Position numbers and translations under genes: made by a program
Assembly: GCA_030847615.1 (NCBI GenBank)
Contig: JAUMIR010000004.1
Span: forward strand, 73,935,001-73,999,000
Direction of reading: 5' to 3'
DNA length: 64,000 bases
Origin: Gambelia wislizenii
Taxonomy: Eukaryota > Chordata > Lepidosauria > Squamata > Crotaphytidae
Shown: piece by piece, positions 23,006 through 36,427 of the stretch
Layout: each line of letters begins with the position of its first letter
Position numbering within the stretch: the first letter of the stretch is position 1
The notes under the pieces: generated by a model
Seen by the model: the letters and a program-made list of their open reading frames with translations, nothing else
The model's database searches: none
Told to the model about the DNA's origin: nothing

Positions 23006-25267
23006 GGCTATCTCAGAACAGATGAAAAGTGTAAGTGAAGTTTGAACTTAATATTGCCAAGTTTTGGCTTCAGGTATGTTCCATTCCTATTTTGGCTCTA
23101 AAACCGGAGTGCACAACTGACAACAGGCTGGGAAGGAGGGTGCACTGGCCCTCTGACAGACTTTGCAGATTTTAAAAATATTTTAAAATTCAAAATATCC
23201 TCATACCCCCTAGTATCATGTGCACCAATTTGGCTACATAGGAGGGGGACTGAGGTATAGACAGGGATTTATTTAACAAGAAAGTAAACCATGACTCAAC
23301 TTTAGGTTTACTTCCTTGTTAACCAAAGGCTTCTCCGTGGCTTAAAACAGCCCAGGAGGATACAAAATATGAAACACTTGCCCTTCATGCCTATTACAGG
23401 GTGTGGGGTGGCTTTTAAATAGAAAAATATTTTGGGAAAAAGTAATTGGGAGGAATGAGGAACACAAAGGACACAAAATGGCCTATAAGGCACCAGAGGC
23501 CTATTAAGCTGCACTCCCCCCCCTCATCCCTGCTCTACAGAACAGTTTTTGAGTTTTAGCCCTGCCCATTTATGACCAGTGACCTGTAACTATAAAGCAC
23601 TAAGTCACAGCTTTAAAAGAAAGACTGGGTTCAGCCTCAAGCACTACCAAGTAATTATAAAAACCTCTTGCTAGGGTGGGAATGAATGGGTTTGTAGTAG
23701 TTGGAAATGTGATTAATCTCTCCCTGCTGGAAAACTGGGCAAACATCCCTTAGTTAATGGAACGGTTCCCACTGGCTTCATTTCCCATTACCCTTATAAT
23801 AAGTATCTTAAGACCTTCCACATTTTAACATACTTCTTCTGCAGTTTGTAGAACATTTCTTATTTATAGCCATGGGTTACATTATAGCATTCGTATGTGT
23901 TTCATAACCATCATGCTGCACATACATCAGAAAAATCTTAGGAGCTTATGATCTTGAGAACAGCTGTCCAACAGTGCCTCCCCATCCCACAATGAAAAGT
24001 ACATGGCTAGAAACAACAGTAAAAATAGCAGCAGTATTAGGGAATAGAGTCACCTTCAACATTGACATGACATTTTGGGGAGAAATCCTCTGTAATGAAT
24101 GTAGGGTTTGGAGTAAAGGAGAAGTTCAACTTGTTAACAGTCCTTTCCCCACAACACCTCTCTCCCTCTCCCTCTCCAAATCTCTCACTCATATACATAC
24201 AGTCATTCTGGAGATTCTGGGTTGAGTGCACCCCACTCCACTTAGTTTGTTTTGGACTAGAAATATGAGCCATTTTGTGCCAAGAAAGTTATGAGGATTC
24301 AGAATTATGAGACTTGATCAAGATTATGCAAACACACGTGTGCGCGCACACAAGTGTTTTACCCTGCCACAGAAGAAACTGGTATGTCACACAGTAGCTT
24401 TCAAAGTCTGATAAACTTTTCTATTTGTCAAATGGCATTTGCATTCCAAGTCTTAATTCCAGCCCAATCATCTTGTCCTTTCATAAAGCTATTTCTGTAA
24501 TCTACTGAAGAAAATCTAACAAGACTCTGCATTGTTTTCCTTTTGACAAGACATCCCATGCTCTCTGTTTTGGAAATACTTGCATTCAGGAAAAAGGATC
24601 TCAGAAACATGCCACTTAAAGGGGGGGCACGTAAGTTTTGGACTGCATGTGGCTCCCACCTGTATATACCACCCTTCATGAGAGAGAAATCATCAAACAA
24701 GACAAAAAGGTTTGACTTTGAGAAGCTTCCAGGAACAGTTGGTTCTGCTTTGAACCAAGTCACAACTACCCTCCCAGGGAATTTAAAAAAAGATTGCACT
24801 GGGAGTAGACCATTTCCAGTTTCAGATGTGGTGGCAAAATGCCCTGCAATGTTTCCTGGGTGGAGACTACCACCTGGACCACCAAACATTGCCCAACCAT
24901 AGTGCACTCATTGGGGCCTTGTACAGGAACTGAGATTCCTTACTGATTTCCATTACATAAGGGAGTGTCTGTTTCAGTACAAAGCTGACAACCAAAGGAC
25001 AACATCCCCACCAGTGACCAATTATAAATTCTTGCTGGTGACACAGGGATGCCATTGGCCACTCATCTGTCCCCATGCATTCTGCTGGCATTCCCCACAT
25101 GAGCCTACCCACTTACCCATAAGAACAGTTTCTTCCAAATCTCAAGGCCTAGAACTGTCAAGTGAAAATGCAGCACCAATCTCAAGCAGTCAGCTCTGCA
25201 TGTGAGTAGATGTGTGTGAATGTGATTACTGTATAACCAGTCAAGGGAGGGGGTACAAGAGGTAACA
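23006..25267. other. Unique non-coding sequence
   Basis: The longest open frames, 24428-24907 (minus) and 24543-24902 (plus), overlap and have no domain I recognise. Codon content does not favour either. No repeat family was recognised. Confidence 0.4.
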
Positions 25268-25591
25268 AGCCATGTTTAAATATTTGAAAGGATGTCATAC
25301 TAAAGATAGAGCAAGCTTGTTTTCTGCTGCTCTAGAGACAATGACATGGAGCAATGGATTCAAACTACAGGAAAAGAGATTCCACCTAAATATTAGGAAG
25401 AACTTCCTGACACTAAGAGCTGTTTGACAGTGGAATGTGCTGCCTCAGAGCACAGTGGAGCATCCCTATTTAGTTTTTTTTAAACAGAGGGTGGATGGTC
25501 ATCTGTCAGGAGTGCTTTCTTTGTGTATTCCTGCATGGCAGTGGGTTGGAATGGATGGCCTTTGTGGTCTCTTCCAACTCTATGATTCTAA
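25268..25591 (+). mobile_element. CR1 LINE 3' fragment
   Basis: The sequence begins within the MFKYLKGCH codons ('gccatgtttaaatatttgaa') and runs through 'agattccacctaaatattag' to the terminal 'ggtctcttccaactctatga' and 'ttcta'. It is 5'-truncated and carries stop codons. No target duplication was expected or seen. Confidence 0.85.
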
Positions 25592-27902
25592 GAATGAGAC
25601 GTAAGGAAGGCTAATGTCCCTTCAACCCCATCCGCAGAGCTTCACACACAGAAGGAGATACCAAGTTGAGAACAATTACGTTCATATGCCCATACAGTGA
25701 ACATAACATTGATCCTTCAAAGGGTACAATAAGTACTGCTGTTCCATGGATGTTTTTAGAAGGCTTCATTTGTACCTGTACTTTCATGAAACAGCTATCC
25801 AGGAAATCATCCTCCCCAGATGAACCGTGTTGAATTATGTTCATTATCCAGCAGATGACCCACTAATTATAAAAGCCTAGGAGTACAGTAGCTTGAGGCT
25901 TTAAAATTTTGACCTTCAACAAGTGAGTCAGAATGGGTTTTTTTGGTTCTCATATATCCTATGTTCTAGAAAACCTCCCAAAACTCTGTCATTTGTACAG
26001 GGTGACTTCAGATACATGGATAGGTCACCAGGCTGCTGGCAGCAAGTGCTGGAGAAAGAGAGAAAAGTGTAAAGATATAATAGGTGCATAACTTCAAGGT
26101 CAGGTGTGGGACTGACTGGAGAGTCTAAGACACAGATAGATCCCCTATATTTTTCTTTTTTAATGAAAGCTGGAAACTTCTTCTGTAAACATGCCCACTT
26201 CAGTCTTCCATTCATTGAAAATTAACCTAAACTTAAACCATGTGGGTCAAGAGCTTATTTTTACTCTTCACATATTAAGGAATGCTGAGGATGATACTAA
26301 CCATTAACACATGTGAGCTGGCCAAGGGACTAATTTGTTAGAACATCTACTTGCCCAATGCTAGAGACAAGGTCTCAAGCAATTCTTTCAAATTAAAGAA
26401 TTTGACAAATTACCAGGACAAGGAAGTTTCATTTTCAAAAGCTTTAAAAACATTTGACAAAGCACGTTTTCTTCATGGAAAGTTTTCTTCTGTTCATGCT
26501 GAATCATACTTTTCCACCTTATTTTGGATACAAATAGCATGAAAGAAATGGGCAGGAATGGAACAACACTGAATATTGACAAAAGATTTCTAAGAAGTTT
26601 CACTCACGTTCATCACTGAGCTGAAATTGCCAACAAAGTGTATAGGAGCTCCAAGAGAAAGTATAACCCATCTTCCATCACTAACAATTATTGTCTTAGC
26701 CAAATGAGCATGAATAAAAAAATTGTTTAGAATCTTCCACAGTTTCTTACAACACATGGCTAAGTACTAACGAACAGATTTTAAAAAGTTCCATGTGTTA
26801 TGAATCCTGACAACTGGTTAGAGGGAGGAAATGACTTGGCCACAGATGGATAACAGAACCAAAAAAACCCCAAAAAAACATTGGATTAAGCATCTGAATA
26901 AACACAGCTCTCTTGCAAACATGCATTAGAAGATCTGTTTCCAGTACACCAAAAACATAAAATAATTTGTCAGAGTCAAGAGTTAATAATGTTACCTTGT
27001 AGTACATTTTACAGTGCAACAGTTTTCCAATCCAAAAGGCAAGGTTCATGACATTAAAAGATTTTGTATAATGCAGAATTTACATACAAAAGCTTTTTCA
27101 AGAATTTTATTCACTTCCACCAAAAGCTGAGTAATAATTAGTATACAGGAATGCCTTTTGACCTCTCCAAGCTTTGCTGCAAGTACTCAGTATGGAATTT
27201 TCAATTGTTGAACCCCAAGCAATTCATTTGCATGAGTTTATAACTTAAAAGTATGACTAATTTTACCAAAGCAATACCACGTATGTTTACTTGGAAGCAA
27301 GGCACATTGTTTTTAATGGGGCTCACTTATACCCAAGTAACTGCTCATAGGAACGCAGCCTGGGCAGCGGGACCTACTTCTGAAAACAGTGGGACCAACT
27401 TCTGAGTAAACATTTTAGGGGTTGTTCTTTATGTCTCAAAGTGAAATCAGATCAAAATGGGGTCAGACCAGCCTTAATTAACCTGAAATCTTCCTGTCAA
27501 ATTTTATTTCTGCTCTCCCACCAAAACCACTCCAGATGTTATAATATTCATAATAATGTTATGAATTCATAATAATGTTGGATGGAGACATTATGTTTAA
27601 AGACAGCAGATGCATTTTCCATGGTTTGCATACATATTCTTTCCCCAAGTCTTGTCAACCAGGTTTTTTTAATTTTAACAAGGGGCAGGCAACCTACAGC
27701 TCTCAATCTAATTTCAAAAAGCCCTCAGCTGAATCCTTGGGCAGAAATGGCTCATTTCTCCTCAGGGAAGCCCTCTTGACAAAGAAGAAAACAGCAAGAG
27801 AGAAGATGGCAGAAAGAGGAGTGATACCCACCTTTCTCTCTAGCCATTTCTACAACCCACATGTGGTCTCTGAGAAAAGTAAAGGAGGAGGAAGAGTTAT
27901 TC
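25592..27902. other. Unique AT-rich sequence with one possible old repeat
   Basis: About 27290-27440 contains words of the 'ggggctcacttatacccaag' type old dispersed repeat. The minus frame at 25611-25844 has no recognisable domain. Apart from the candidate exon listed separately, nothing else is supported. Confidence 0.4.
26608..26680 (-). CDS. Candidate internal coding exon (unidentified gene)
   Basis: The minus strand has a T-rich tract and an AG acceptor (…attgttag) immediately before 26680. A 73-base open segment follows, then a GTGAGT donor after base 26608. The reading frame with one leading base gives 24 residues, including RWVILSLGAPIHFVGN and FSSVMN. This looks protein-like but I do not recognise the family. 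No other exon with compatible phase was found nearby, and splice-bounded open segments of this size occur by chance in 64 kb. Low confidence. Alternatively it is chance intronic sequence. Confidence 0.2.
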
Positions 27903-27966
27903 ACTTGTTTATTTATTTAATAACCTTTCTCCCCGTACAGAATCCAAGGTGGCTGTAACACACATT
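27903..27966 (-). mobile_element. L2 3' terminal fragment
   Basis: On the minus strand it reads 'agccaccttggattctgta', then 'ggggagaaaggttatta' and 'aataaataaa', the degraded L2 3' terminus. It directly precedes a CR1 fragment. Confidence 0.55.
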
Positions 27967-28027
27967 TTCCACAAAACCAGCTGGACCCGGTGTAACATAC
28001 GCCATTAAAAAACTCCCCCCAAAACAT

Positions 28028-28218
28028 CCCAAACAGTAAGAGCTGTTTGGCAGTGGAATACACTCCCTCGGAGCATGGTGGGGTCTCCTTCCTTGGAAGT
28101 CTTCAAACAGAGGCTGGATGGCCATCTGTCAGGGATGCTTTGATTGTGTATTCCTGCATGGCAGGGGGTTGGACTGGATGGCCCTCGAGGTCTCTTCCAA
28201 CTCTACAATTCTATGATC
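28028..28218 (+). mobile_element. CR1 LINE 3' terminal fragment
   Basis: It starts at the 'gtaagagctgtttggcagtg' block and ends with 'ggtctcttccaactctacaa' and 'ttctatgat', the CR1 3' end. About 190 bases remain, carrying only the last codons and the 3' UTR. Confidence 0.85.
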
Positions 28219-28710
28219 CAATAGAACTCACAACAACCCTGAAAGGTAGGCCAGTGGATTTTAAAATTCCTCCTCCCCCTTCTCAGTATTCCACACATTT
28301 CCCGGAATTGCTGAGGGTGACTCACTCTGTTGCCCTGCTGCTGCCGCCAACTAACTGCCTAGGTCCCATCACAGGTGGCCTGCCACCGCTGCCGCAACTA
28401 GTTGACTGCCTGGGTCCAGTTGCAGCCCAGGGCTGGTGAGTGGCTGAAGGAGTGAGAGGAAGGAGGGGTCCTTATGAGGCTGGGGGTATAGATGCAGATT
28501 GAGTGGCACGAATGGATTGTGAAGTGGAGAGGGAATTTGCATGTGGGTGGTGATTGGTTGGGCATGTTTCCTGAGCAGCCAATCAGCATATTGAGAGTTT
28601 TATATATATACAATGGAACTCAACTAAACTGGAGCACCCAAACTGGTGGCTCAAATTACTGCACTGTACTCACAAAGAAATGTGGCCATCCATGGAAAAA
28701 TGATCCCTCA

Positions 28711-28751
<41 letters not shown>

Positions 28752-30242
28752 CAAAACCTGTTTACCAGAGCCAAAGTTGAGATGAATATACAGCTAACAA
28801 GAGTAGCAAGTCATCTTTCATATTTAACTCCCGGGGGGGGGGGGGAATGGGTTGGATCCAGGTTCTGCCTTTTGCTGGAGTAAAGGTTCCACTCAAGGAA
28901 GATACCTCCACCTGGTTTTCAGGATTGCCCCTTTCCCACAGTACCATAGCTCACCCCACTGAATAGCATATTCAATGGGCTCAATCCCAATCATCCATGC
29001 AACATTAGTAGGCTGAAGGGGTGAGGAAAAATCCTCTCAACCAATTCAGCAGTGCATGCTTGGATCGGATACCCTGTTAGTCTCCAGCCTAAATTTAGGT
29101 CAGATGAAAAGGTTCCTAAAGCAAGATTAAAAACACTGATTATAAATATTGTTCCTCTCCTTGGATATTTCTGTCCAAGGAAACAAACAGGCGGGCCTAT
29201 TAAACATCATACTTTCAGAAAATGTACAATAATTTATGATACTTTTTATTATGCATATGTTTACTTTAAACAGCAAACAGATTATTAGCTGTTACCTTAG
29301 TACTGCCATGAAGAGATTTCAGGCCAATTTAAAGAATGACTAACATAGCCTTCATGGCATGAGACCCTGCATGGCACTTGTGTCAACTTGTGAGAGATAT
29401 GAGGAAATTGTCATTGCTGACAACTCTTTGCAAAATTTGCTGTTTGTGTAACATTAGGCTGCTCAAATCAAAGACTAAGGCTGATGTGTGCAACCATGAT
29501 CCTCCAGATGTTTTTCCAGCCTACAACTCTCATCAGCCATACCAGCACAGCCAATGGTGAGGGTTCAAGGCAGGAATGAGCATAGGCAAAGGAATCAAAG
29601 GAACACTTTCATTACCCTCTGTCCATTTTCCATCACTCCTATTCTCTAAATGTATTAAAATGAAGGTGATGGTAATGACAGCAGCTTGTTCCTCCTCTTC
29701 CTCACGGAAACCATCAGAGAGGGGGGGGGACAAGTCAGCAAAAGTGGCAGCAATGGCTCAAGCATCCCTCGCTCACTGCCAGAGGAGATGGAGATGCATG
29801 GTCACCAGCTCTTTCTAAAATGCCATGATTTCTTTCAGAGGTTTTGTAAACAAAGGAAATCTAGAGGGATGACTAGAGAAACTGCCTGTTCCCCACCCCA
29901 CATGCCTTTGCTTCCAGAAACTTCCAGAAACTCTGGAAGCAAGCAAGGCATTTTAGGAAGAGTCAGGAGCCATGCTTTCCTTATTCAGGGAGGAGGGGAT
30001 GCAAGGCTGATCACTCTTTTTTAAAATGCCACAATTGCTTCCTGACATTTTAAAAAGAGCAGGCAGCCATGCATTCCTTCCTCCTCCAAACAGGGAATAC
30101 ATGGTTGCCAGCGCTTGCCAAAACAAGCAGCTGCAACAAGCAGCTACAAGAGGGAGGAGAGGTGGTTTGTCGCAGAAACATTTGATTGGTAAACCAACTA
30201 CATCCCTTCCCAAGGGAAAGCACATCCAGCCACACCAGTTCA
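28219..30242. other. Non-coding sequence with (TA)n and fold-back remnants
   Basis: (TA)n lies at about 28712-28749 and a G-homopolymer at about 28832-28846. About 29500-29580 is a fold-back MITE fragment ('cctccagatgtttttccag'). The opposed frames near 29.6-30.2 kb lie on both strands and have no domain. Confidence 0.5.
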
Positions 30243-30815
30243 TGTCTTAATTACCTCTGATTAGATTACTGTAATGCACTCTACATGGGGCTGCCCTTGA
30301 AAATGTGTAGAAGCTAAAGCTAGTGCAAAATGCAGTGGCCAGACTGTTGCCAGGTGCATGCTTTAGAGACCACGTATCACCAGTCTTGCAGAAAATGAAG
30401 AAAGCTTCCCCTCTGCTTCAAAGCTCTATTCATGGAGCTGGTTTTCCTCTACTAAGGGCTTTGGGACAGAATATCTGAAAGATCACCTTCTCCCAACTGA
30501 GCCTGCCTAGTGAGCATATGAGACACAGCTTTCTATGTAGTGGTACCCCAGCCATGGAACCTCCTTCCAAGGGACATCAGGCTGCCTCAGTCCCTCTAGA
30601 GGTTCTGGTAGGCAGCAAGACTGCACAGCCTTTCGTTCTTAGTATCAGGGTGGCTTTTCTGATAATTTTAATTCTGTGTGTTTCAAAAAAAAGTTTTATA
30701 AACTGCTTTTAAAAGTTGTTTTAGTCTGTCTTTAAAGAGTGTTTTTATTTGTTTTATGATTTTATTTGCTGTACATTATATATTGGGAGCCCTGCCAGGC
30801 TGAGAGATAATAAAC
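30243..30815 (+). mobile_element. L2 LINE, old 3' fragment
   Basis: Decayed plus-strand translation matches L2 RT C-terminal words: 'gattactgtaatgcactcta' (DYCNALY region), 'agtgcaaaatgcagtggcc' (QNAVAR region) and 'ccttctcccaactgagcc'. The 3' UTR ends 'attgggagccctgccaggct', then 'gagagataataaa'. Multiple stops and indels show considerable age. Confidence 0.7.
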
Positions 30816-31731
30816 AAACACAAGTGTCTAGAGGACTACAACTGCCCACTACTGAGGCTAACTTTAAATGAAAGGTATTTTGAGGCTACTGATGTTCCAG
30901 GAAGGTGAAGGGACTGCTATTCACATTAATCTGCTGATAACAATTTTACTGAATTTCTTCTTTCCTAGTATTTCTACTGTGGGACAACTGTAGAGATCAT
31001 TTGTGTCTTTTTTCTACCATCCCTGATGGAATCAAATCTACTGTACTTGTTAAAGGCTTTGGGTTGGAGTAACATATAGTGCAATTACTAGCATGTTTGC
31101 TCAGAAATACACCCCAGTAAGCTCAGTGGGTTTATTTGGAACTAAGGATTTCCAGAAGTTAGGCTGAAGCCTAAAACTCTTTTGAATTGAATTAGGATAC
31201 ATTTTTCTTCTATAAGGACAGTGTTCTTTTCTTTTGGGGCAACAGCAATTGCAGTACAACCACCTCAGAGCTTGGGAAAGTTACATTTTGGACAATTCAC
31301 AGAACACACCTGCCCAGCAGGGTCAGCTCTACTTCTGACAAAAGCCTAGTTCCATCTCCAAACTTTGTTCGGAGCCATTTCAACAAACTATCCATATGGT
31401 TACTTTTACATACCCTTGCCCTGAGTATTACTTCCCATCTCTGGCAGCGTCACATGTATATAGGTCCCATAAATAATGAGACAGGAATTTGGAGGATCAT
31501 ATCACAGCTTAATAAGCCAAGATATGAACAAGCCTTTTCTCCTGCATACAACTCATCATTGATATTGCACTTACTTTTGCTTTATTTTATAGCTGGCTGG
31601 TTTTTCTTTTTCAAGGTTCCATTCTATGTTCTCATACTTTATGGTTTTAGCTCTAATTTGTGAACTACCCAAAGATTATCAGCTATTAGGCAGAACAGAA
31701 ATGTAATATAAAAACACAGTACAGCCCCCAC
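30816..31731. other. Non-coding sequence with old repeat remnants
   Basis: 31060-31180 carries an old dispersed repeat ('gctcagaaatacaccccagt'). 31262-31335 is a fold-back MITE remnant ('gggaaagttacattttggac'). No gene was recognised. Confidence 0.4.
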
Positions 31732-31939
31732 ATCTACGGGGGATATGTTACCAGGCTAACACAAAACTGCGGATAACAGCAAACCCTAATTAAATGAATT
31801 AATTCCGAATCAACTTCCAGCAGAAGCATACCACAGAATCATGCTGGAGGACCTAGAAAATACCTAGAAATGACACATTTTCTAGATGTGGATAAGTGAA
31901 GCCATGGATACGGGTCCCATGGATATGGGGGTCATACTG
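31732..31939. mobile_element. Tc1/pogo-like MITE with TA duplication
   Basis: TA flanks both ends. The left terminus is CAGCCCCCACATCTACGGGG and the right terminus reads CAGTATGACCCCCATATCC on the opposite strand. It is 208 bases, non-coding, and related in style but not closely in interior sequence to the MITE at 53802-54026. Confidence 0.7.
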
Positions 31940-32742
31940 TAAGCCAATTTCCTGTTCATCTAAATTGGGATACTATGAGTTTCAGCTCTGAAGCAAGCCA
32001 AGATATTAAGCCAACTTCAAACTATGACTCAACAATCTGGCTTGTTGCAAAGGTGGTTGTCACAGTTTCACAGTCCAGGAGATTATGACTAATTAGAGAA
32101 GAGAGGAGAGGGGGCTTGGCCCTGAAGTTAGAATCCAGTCCCTAGGATCTCTCCTAATGGATTCATCCCCCTCCTCCATGATACCCCTGTTTGAGGTTTT
32201 CTGTTCCACAAGGCTTAGTTACTGAAGAGCTTTAGGTTACAAAATGATGGTTATTTTTTAGTCCCACCCTTTCACTTTTTGCCACCCACACCACTGGAAT
32301 GCAGCCCACCAAAAACTCTGAAAAACTGAATTCAACTCTGAGGCTAAAAAGGGTTCCCCACTCCCAAATTAAAGGCTTCCCAGTTTGCTTGCTTGCTCTG
32401 TGAAGGAAGGAACAATGAGGCTTTATATGTGGGCAGAAGGCGCTTTAATAACCTGGTTTGTTATTATTGATAGGATTGTCTGGACCCGATCAGCAAACTT
32501 GCGTGACTCCACATGGCAGATGGGAGATCACATGATAGAATGCTCCTCCACACTTGCACCCACATTCCCTGTGCAGAAAAAAAACCCAAAAAACTAGATG
32601 TCAAAGGGAACAGTGTAGGGTAGCCCTATCCCCTTGCCTCCTCCCACAAAGACAGAGCGGGGGAGCATTTCTACTACATGAACTCTCACTTTCTGTCTGA
32701 AAGTAAAGTGATGAGCCAAAATGCGTGTGAACAGTAAAGAAT
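31940..32742. other. Unique non-coding sequence
   Basis: Nothing recognised beyond an A-run near 32578-32592. Confidence 0.45.
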
Positions 32743-33262
32743 CATAGAATTGTAGAATTGTAGAGTTGGAAGAGACCACGAGGGCCATCCAGTCCAACCC
32801 TCTGCCATGCAGGAAATCACAATCAAAGCATCCCCGACAGATGGCCATCCAGCCTCTGTTTAAAGGCCTCCAAGGAAGGAGACCCCACCACGCTCCGAGG
32901 GAGTGTGTTCCACTAGCTAACAGCTCTTACTGTCAAAAAGGTCCTCCTAATGTTGAGGTGGAATCTCTGTTCCTGGAGCTTGCATCCATTGCTCCGTTTT
33001 CCAGTCTCTGGAGCAGCAGAAAACAAGCCTGCTCCATCCTCAACGTGCCACCCCTTCAAATACTTAAACAGGGCTATCATATCGCCTCTTAACCGTCTTT
33101 TTTCCAGGCTAAACATACCCAGCTCCCTAAGTCTCTCCTCATAAGGCATGGTTTCCAGACCTTTCACCATTTTAGTCGCCCTTCTCTGGACATGCTCCAA
33201 TTTGTCAATATCCTTTTTGAATTGTGGTGCCCAGAAATGGACACAGTATTCTAGGTGACAAA
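32743..33262 (-). mobile_element. CR1 LINE 3' fragment, long open frame
   Basis: Read from 33262 on the minus strand: CVHFWAPQF codons, then [51 protein letters not shown] and [15 protein letters not shown], and down to the CR1 3' end at 'tagaattgtagaattgtaga' near 32745. The coding part is open for about 95 codons, so this is a relatively young copy. It is 5'-truncated. Confidence 0.9.
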
Positions 33263-36200
33263 TACAGACATGAAATAATTCAGGTTTCCCACATAGAAAA
33301 TTTGGTCAAAATAATGATGGTAGCTAACAAGAATTTCAGTTGTGACACTGGACCAGTCTTCCACAATATGGTCCCTTCCAGATTGTAAGTCCCATCAGCT
33401 TCTATGAACATAGCCAGTTCTTTGAAAGGTAGACGTTATAATCTAAAATATCTAAAAGGAACCACAAAGGGGAAGGTTGTGTTAAACTGTTCTTAGTTCA
33501 GTTTAAGTACTTTTCCTCAGATACTCTGCTGGAACATTTCTTCAATTAGGTGTTCTTAACCTCAAGGGCCATCCCAAATCAATAGCTTCATGTCTGCAAG
33601 TTATAATACTCCATCATCCCCTGCTACTTTGTAAGGGGCTGTAGGGTCACACTCCTTGGTAATGTGCCTAATTCAATTAGTAAGAATCAGCTATATCAGT
33701 TACCAACAGCACCAAGACTGTTGGTAACTTTGTATGCAGACAGGGAATCATGCAACCCTCCAGTTGCTGGGCTGCAAATTCCCAGTGTTCCTCATCATTA
33801 TAACTGTTGTCTGGAGCTGTTGGGACTTGCAGTCCGAAAGCATCTGGAGGGCTGCATGACTGAAATAAGGGAAGGCAGCACTCTGAGCAAAATGCAGAAT
33901 TTATCACAGAGTTTTAAACATCCAGATACATCTTACTGAACAAGACCATCACCACATGTCTGAAAACAGAGACTAGACCTGGCTGTTTCATTTTAAGTCC
34001 TGCTTAAAGAGAGGGCTAAGGTCACCTGCAAATGGTGTCTATAGTTTTACAGAACAGCCTAAAGTCAAAGTCTAGCTCTAGGCTTTGGTGTACAGGAAAA
34101 ACTCAGAATTTCTCTCTCTCCAACTCCCATCTTTTCCTTGCTATAAACAGTCACCATTTATTTCTATTTCTACTCTCTGACAAGGCAACCTCAGCTTGCC
34201 TTGGTGGTAAAAGATACTCTCTGTCCCTAAAGTCCTAAGGGCATTTAGCTTATTTTTAGATGTGGGGACTGAAGGAGCCTGTAAGCACCCCTCTCTGGGA
34301 AAGATGAAGGAGATGCCATGTATTGCCAGTGTGGGAAAGATATAGGGAGAAGCACAGTGACCCCAAGTGAAAGCCCAGAATTTAGTAATGTCACTTTTTT
34401 GGAGTTACTAATCCCCTAGCTGCTGGCCACACTCACTAGGAGAATTCAGATCAAAAAAGGAACTTTTCAAAGCTCTCTCAAGAACTGAACAACTAAGAAT
34501 GGGAACCAGCCAGCAACTAGTCTGCTGCAGTGAAAACAACAGAGTCTTGTAGAACCTTAAAAAACAACAAATGCTTTATGGCATAAAGCATTTTGCCATA
34601 AATGCTCTGTGGAACAGAGTCTTGCATCAGATGAAGTGGACTCAAAAATATACGATCAAAATTTGTTAGTTTTTCAGACTAGAAAATATCTGAAAAGTGG
34701 CATACCCCCACTAGTGTATATAACCCATTTTCAGCAGATAAATTCCACCTCCAAACTCAACTAGCCTTCTGCAAAGTTTCCTGACAGGTTGGTAACAGTT
34801 GCCAAGCTACAGATGCTGGTTTAAATATTTTCTTAAAAGTAAGGTATGTGCTTACAATATATTTAAATCAGCATTTGTAGCAATGCAAATGTTGCTGGAT
34901 TGCATAGCCCATCATTCCTCAGCACTGGCTTTGCTGAAAAGGGTTAATGATTGTAGCAGTCCAACAACACCTGCAGGGCCACAAATGGCCAGCCCCCAAT
35001 TTAAATCCTGTGAAACTTTTATTGATCATAAGCACAGAATTCCAGGAATTGTGGTTCTGTGAAGGGTGCTGTAGGTTTCTTTAGGATTTCCAGTTTCTTG
35101 ACAAAGCCAAAAACAAAGGAACCTTAAGATTTAAATTTTTTGCAGTAACGCCACAAGAGAACATGACTTCATACAAGGACCTGTTGACTGTCCTTCAACT
35201 CACTCCGGACACCAAATTACCCTTCAAACATATAAACAAAGCAAAAACTTGAATCAGTTCAGGGGATGTTGTCATCTCAGAATAAATCCAAAAGCTACAG
35301 TATCTTAATTAATATCTTTATTGGGACCAACTTAAAAGTCATAAAGGAATATGCAAGATTTAACATCCTTAAAAGGTGACAGCTGGCTTTGCTCACTTTT
35401 TTTGTGACTGTTCAGCTGGTTCTAATTAAAAAAAAATCTTTATGTCACTGCAGTTTTGTTCCCCCAATGGATTTGCAGTTTTCAATCTCGGGAAAGCTGA
35501 TGAGCCAAACAGATCCCAAGGTTGCAATCGAGTAAACCTTAATAGGAGCTGTATGGTATCCATGTCTTTTGAAGGCCTTTTGCTATTTTTTTTTAATCTG
35601 AGAAGGCTGACAACAAAGTAATGCCTTCTACTGATAAGCATCATGGTGACAGAAATATTCAAGATTCATTCTTGCCTTAGCAGTGATTTTTATCAGACTA
35701 TGGGAAGGTCATTTAGCCTGCCTGCCTTGCCACCACGACATCTCTCTCACAGACAACCCGAAGGACAAGAATCCTCTGTCCTATCATCTTTACCTATTTA
35801 GATCTGGTGTTATAGATAGATCCTCCACGCTTACAATTGGACACCACTAAGGCACAGTAGACCCTTTCATCTATATAACACATACACATATCAACAATAG
35901 CGAAGTGATCCAGCACTGGATTACAGAAAATGCTTCAAAGAGAATGCATATCCCATCACTAAGGAACTGGATCACAGAAAACTGACAAGGTAAAGGCTAA
36001 GGCCCATTATTTTTACATACCACCTGGAAAATAGTTCCCAATCTCTCTTTAAAAGGATGACATGCTAAAAGAGATGGGGGGGGGAAGAAATGTAAAAGCA
36101 TCGTACAGATTAAGAATTCAAAAAGCTCCTTACCATTCCTGACAGCTGCTATCATTCAGTTGCCTAATAAACACTGCACTAACGTCACCATTTCCACATC

Positions 36201-36427
36201 CAAGCCTTACTGGCAGCCAGCAAAAGGGTAAAAACATGTAGCCACCAGAAAGATAGTTCTGATAAGACTAGTGGGGTTGGCTTGGGTTGTTTGTCCTCCA
36301 TCTGGAAGGGCAGATGCGCTTTTGCTCCCTTTGGTTTTAAATAAAAGAATTCCGGGGAGGGGGGGGGGAATGAGGAAGCTTTATTTCCCAAACTTTGTGA
36401 CAGCAAAATGTATTCCAACAATAATGA
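33263..36427. other. Non-coding sequence with dispersed repeat remnants
   Basis: 33757-33868 is a fold-back MITE ('catgcaaccctccagttgct' against 'gcatctggagggctgcatga'). 34390-34435 is another remnant. 34535-34692 carries the squamate dispersed repeat 'aacagagtcttgtagaacct', then 'cagatgaagtggactc'. 36358-36369 is a G-run. No gene was recognised in the rest. Confidence 0.5.

Noticed and set aside
24428..24907. 159-codon minus-strand frame opposite a 119-codon plus-strand frame
   Set aside because: No domain or family motif is visible on either strand. A terminating frame of this size can occur by chance, and no splice or promoter context supports it.
25611..25844. 77-codon minus-strand frame next to a CR1 fragment
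   Set aside because: There is a possible donor (ACAG|GTACAA) inside it but no recognisable protein sequence and no acceptor partner.
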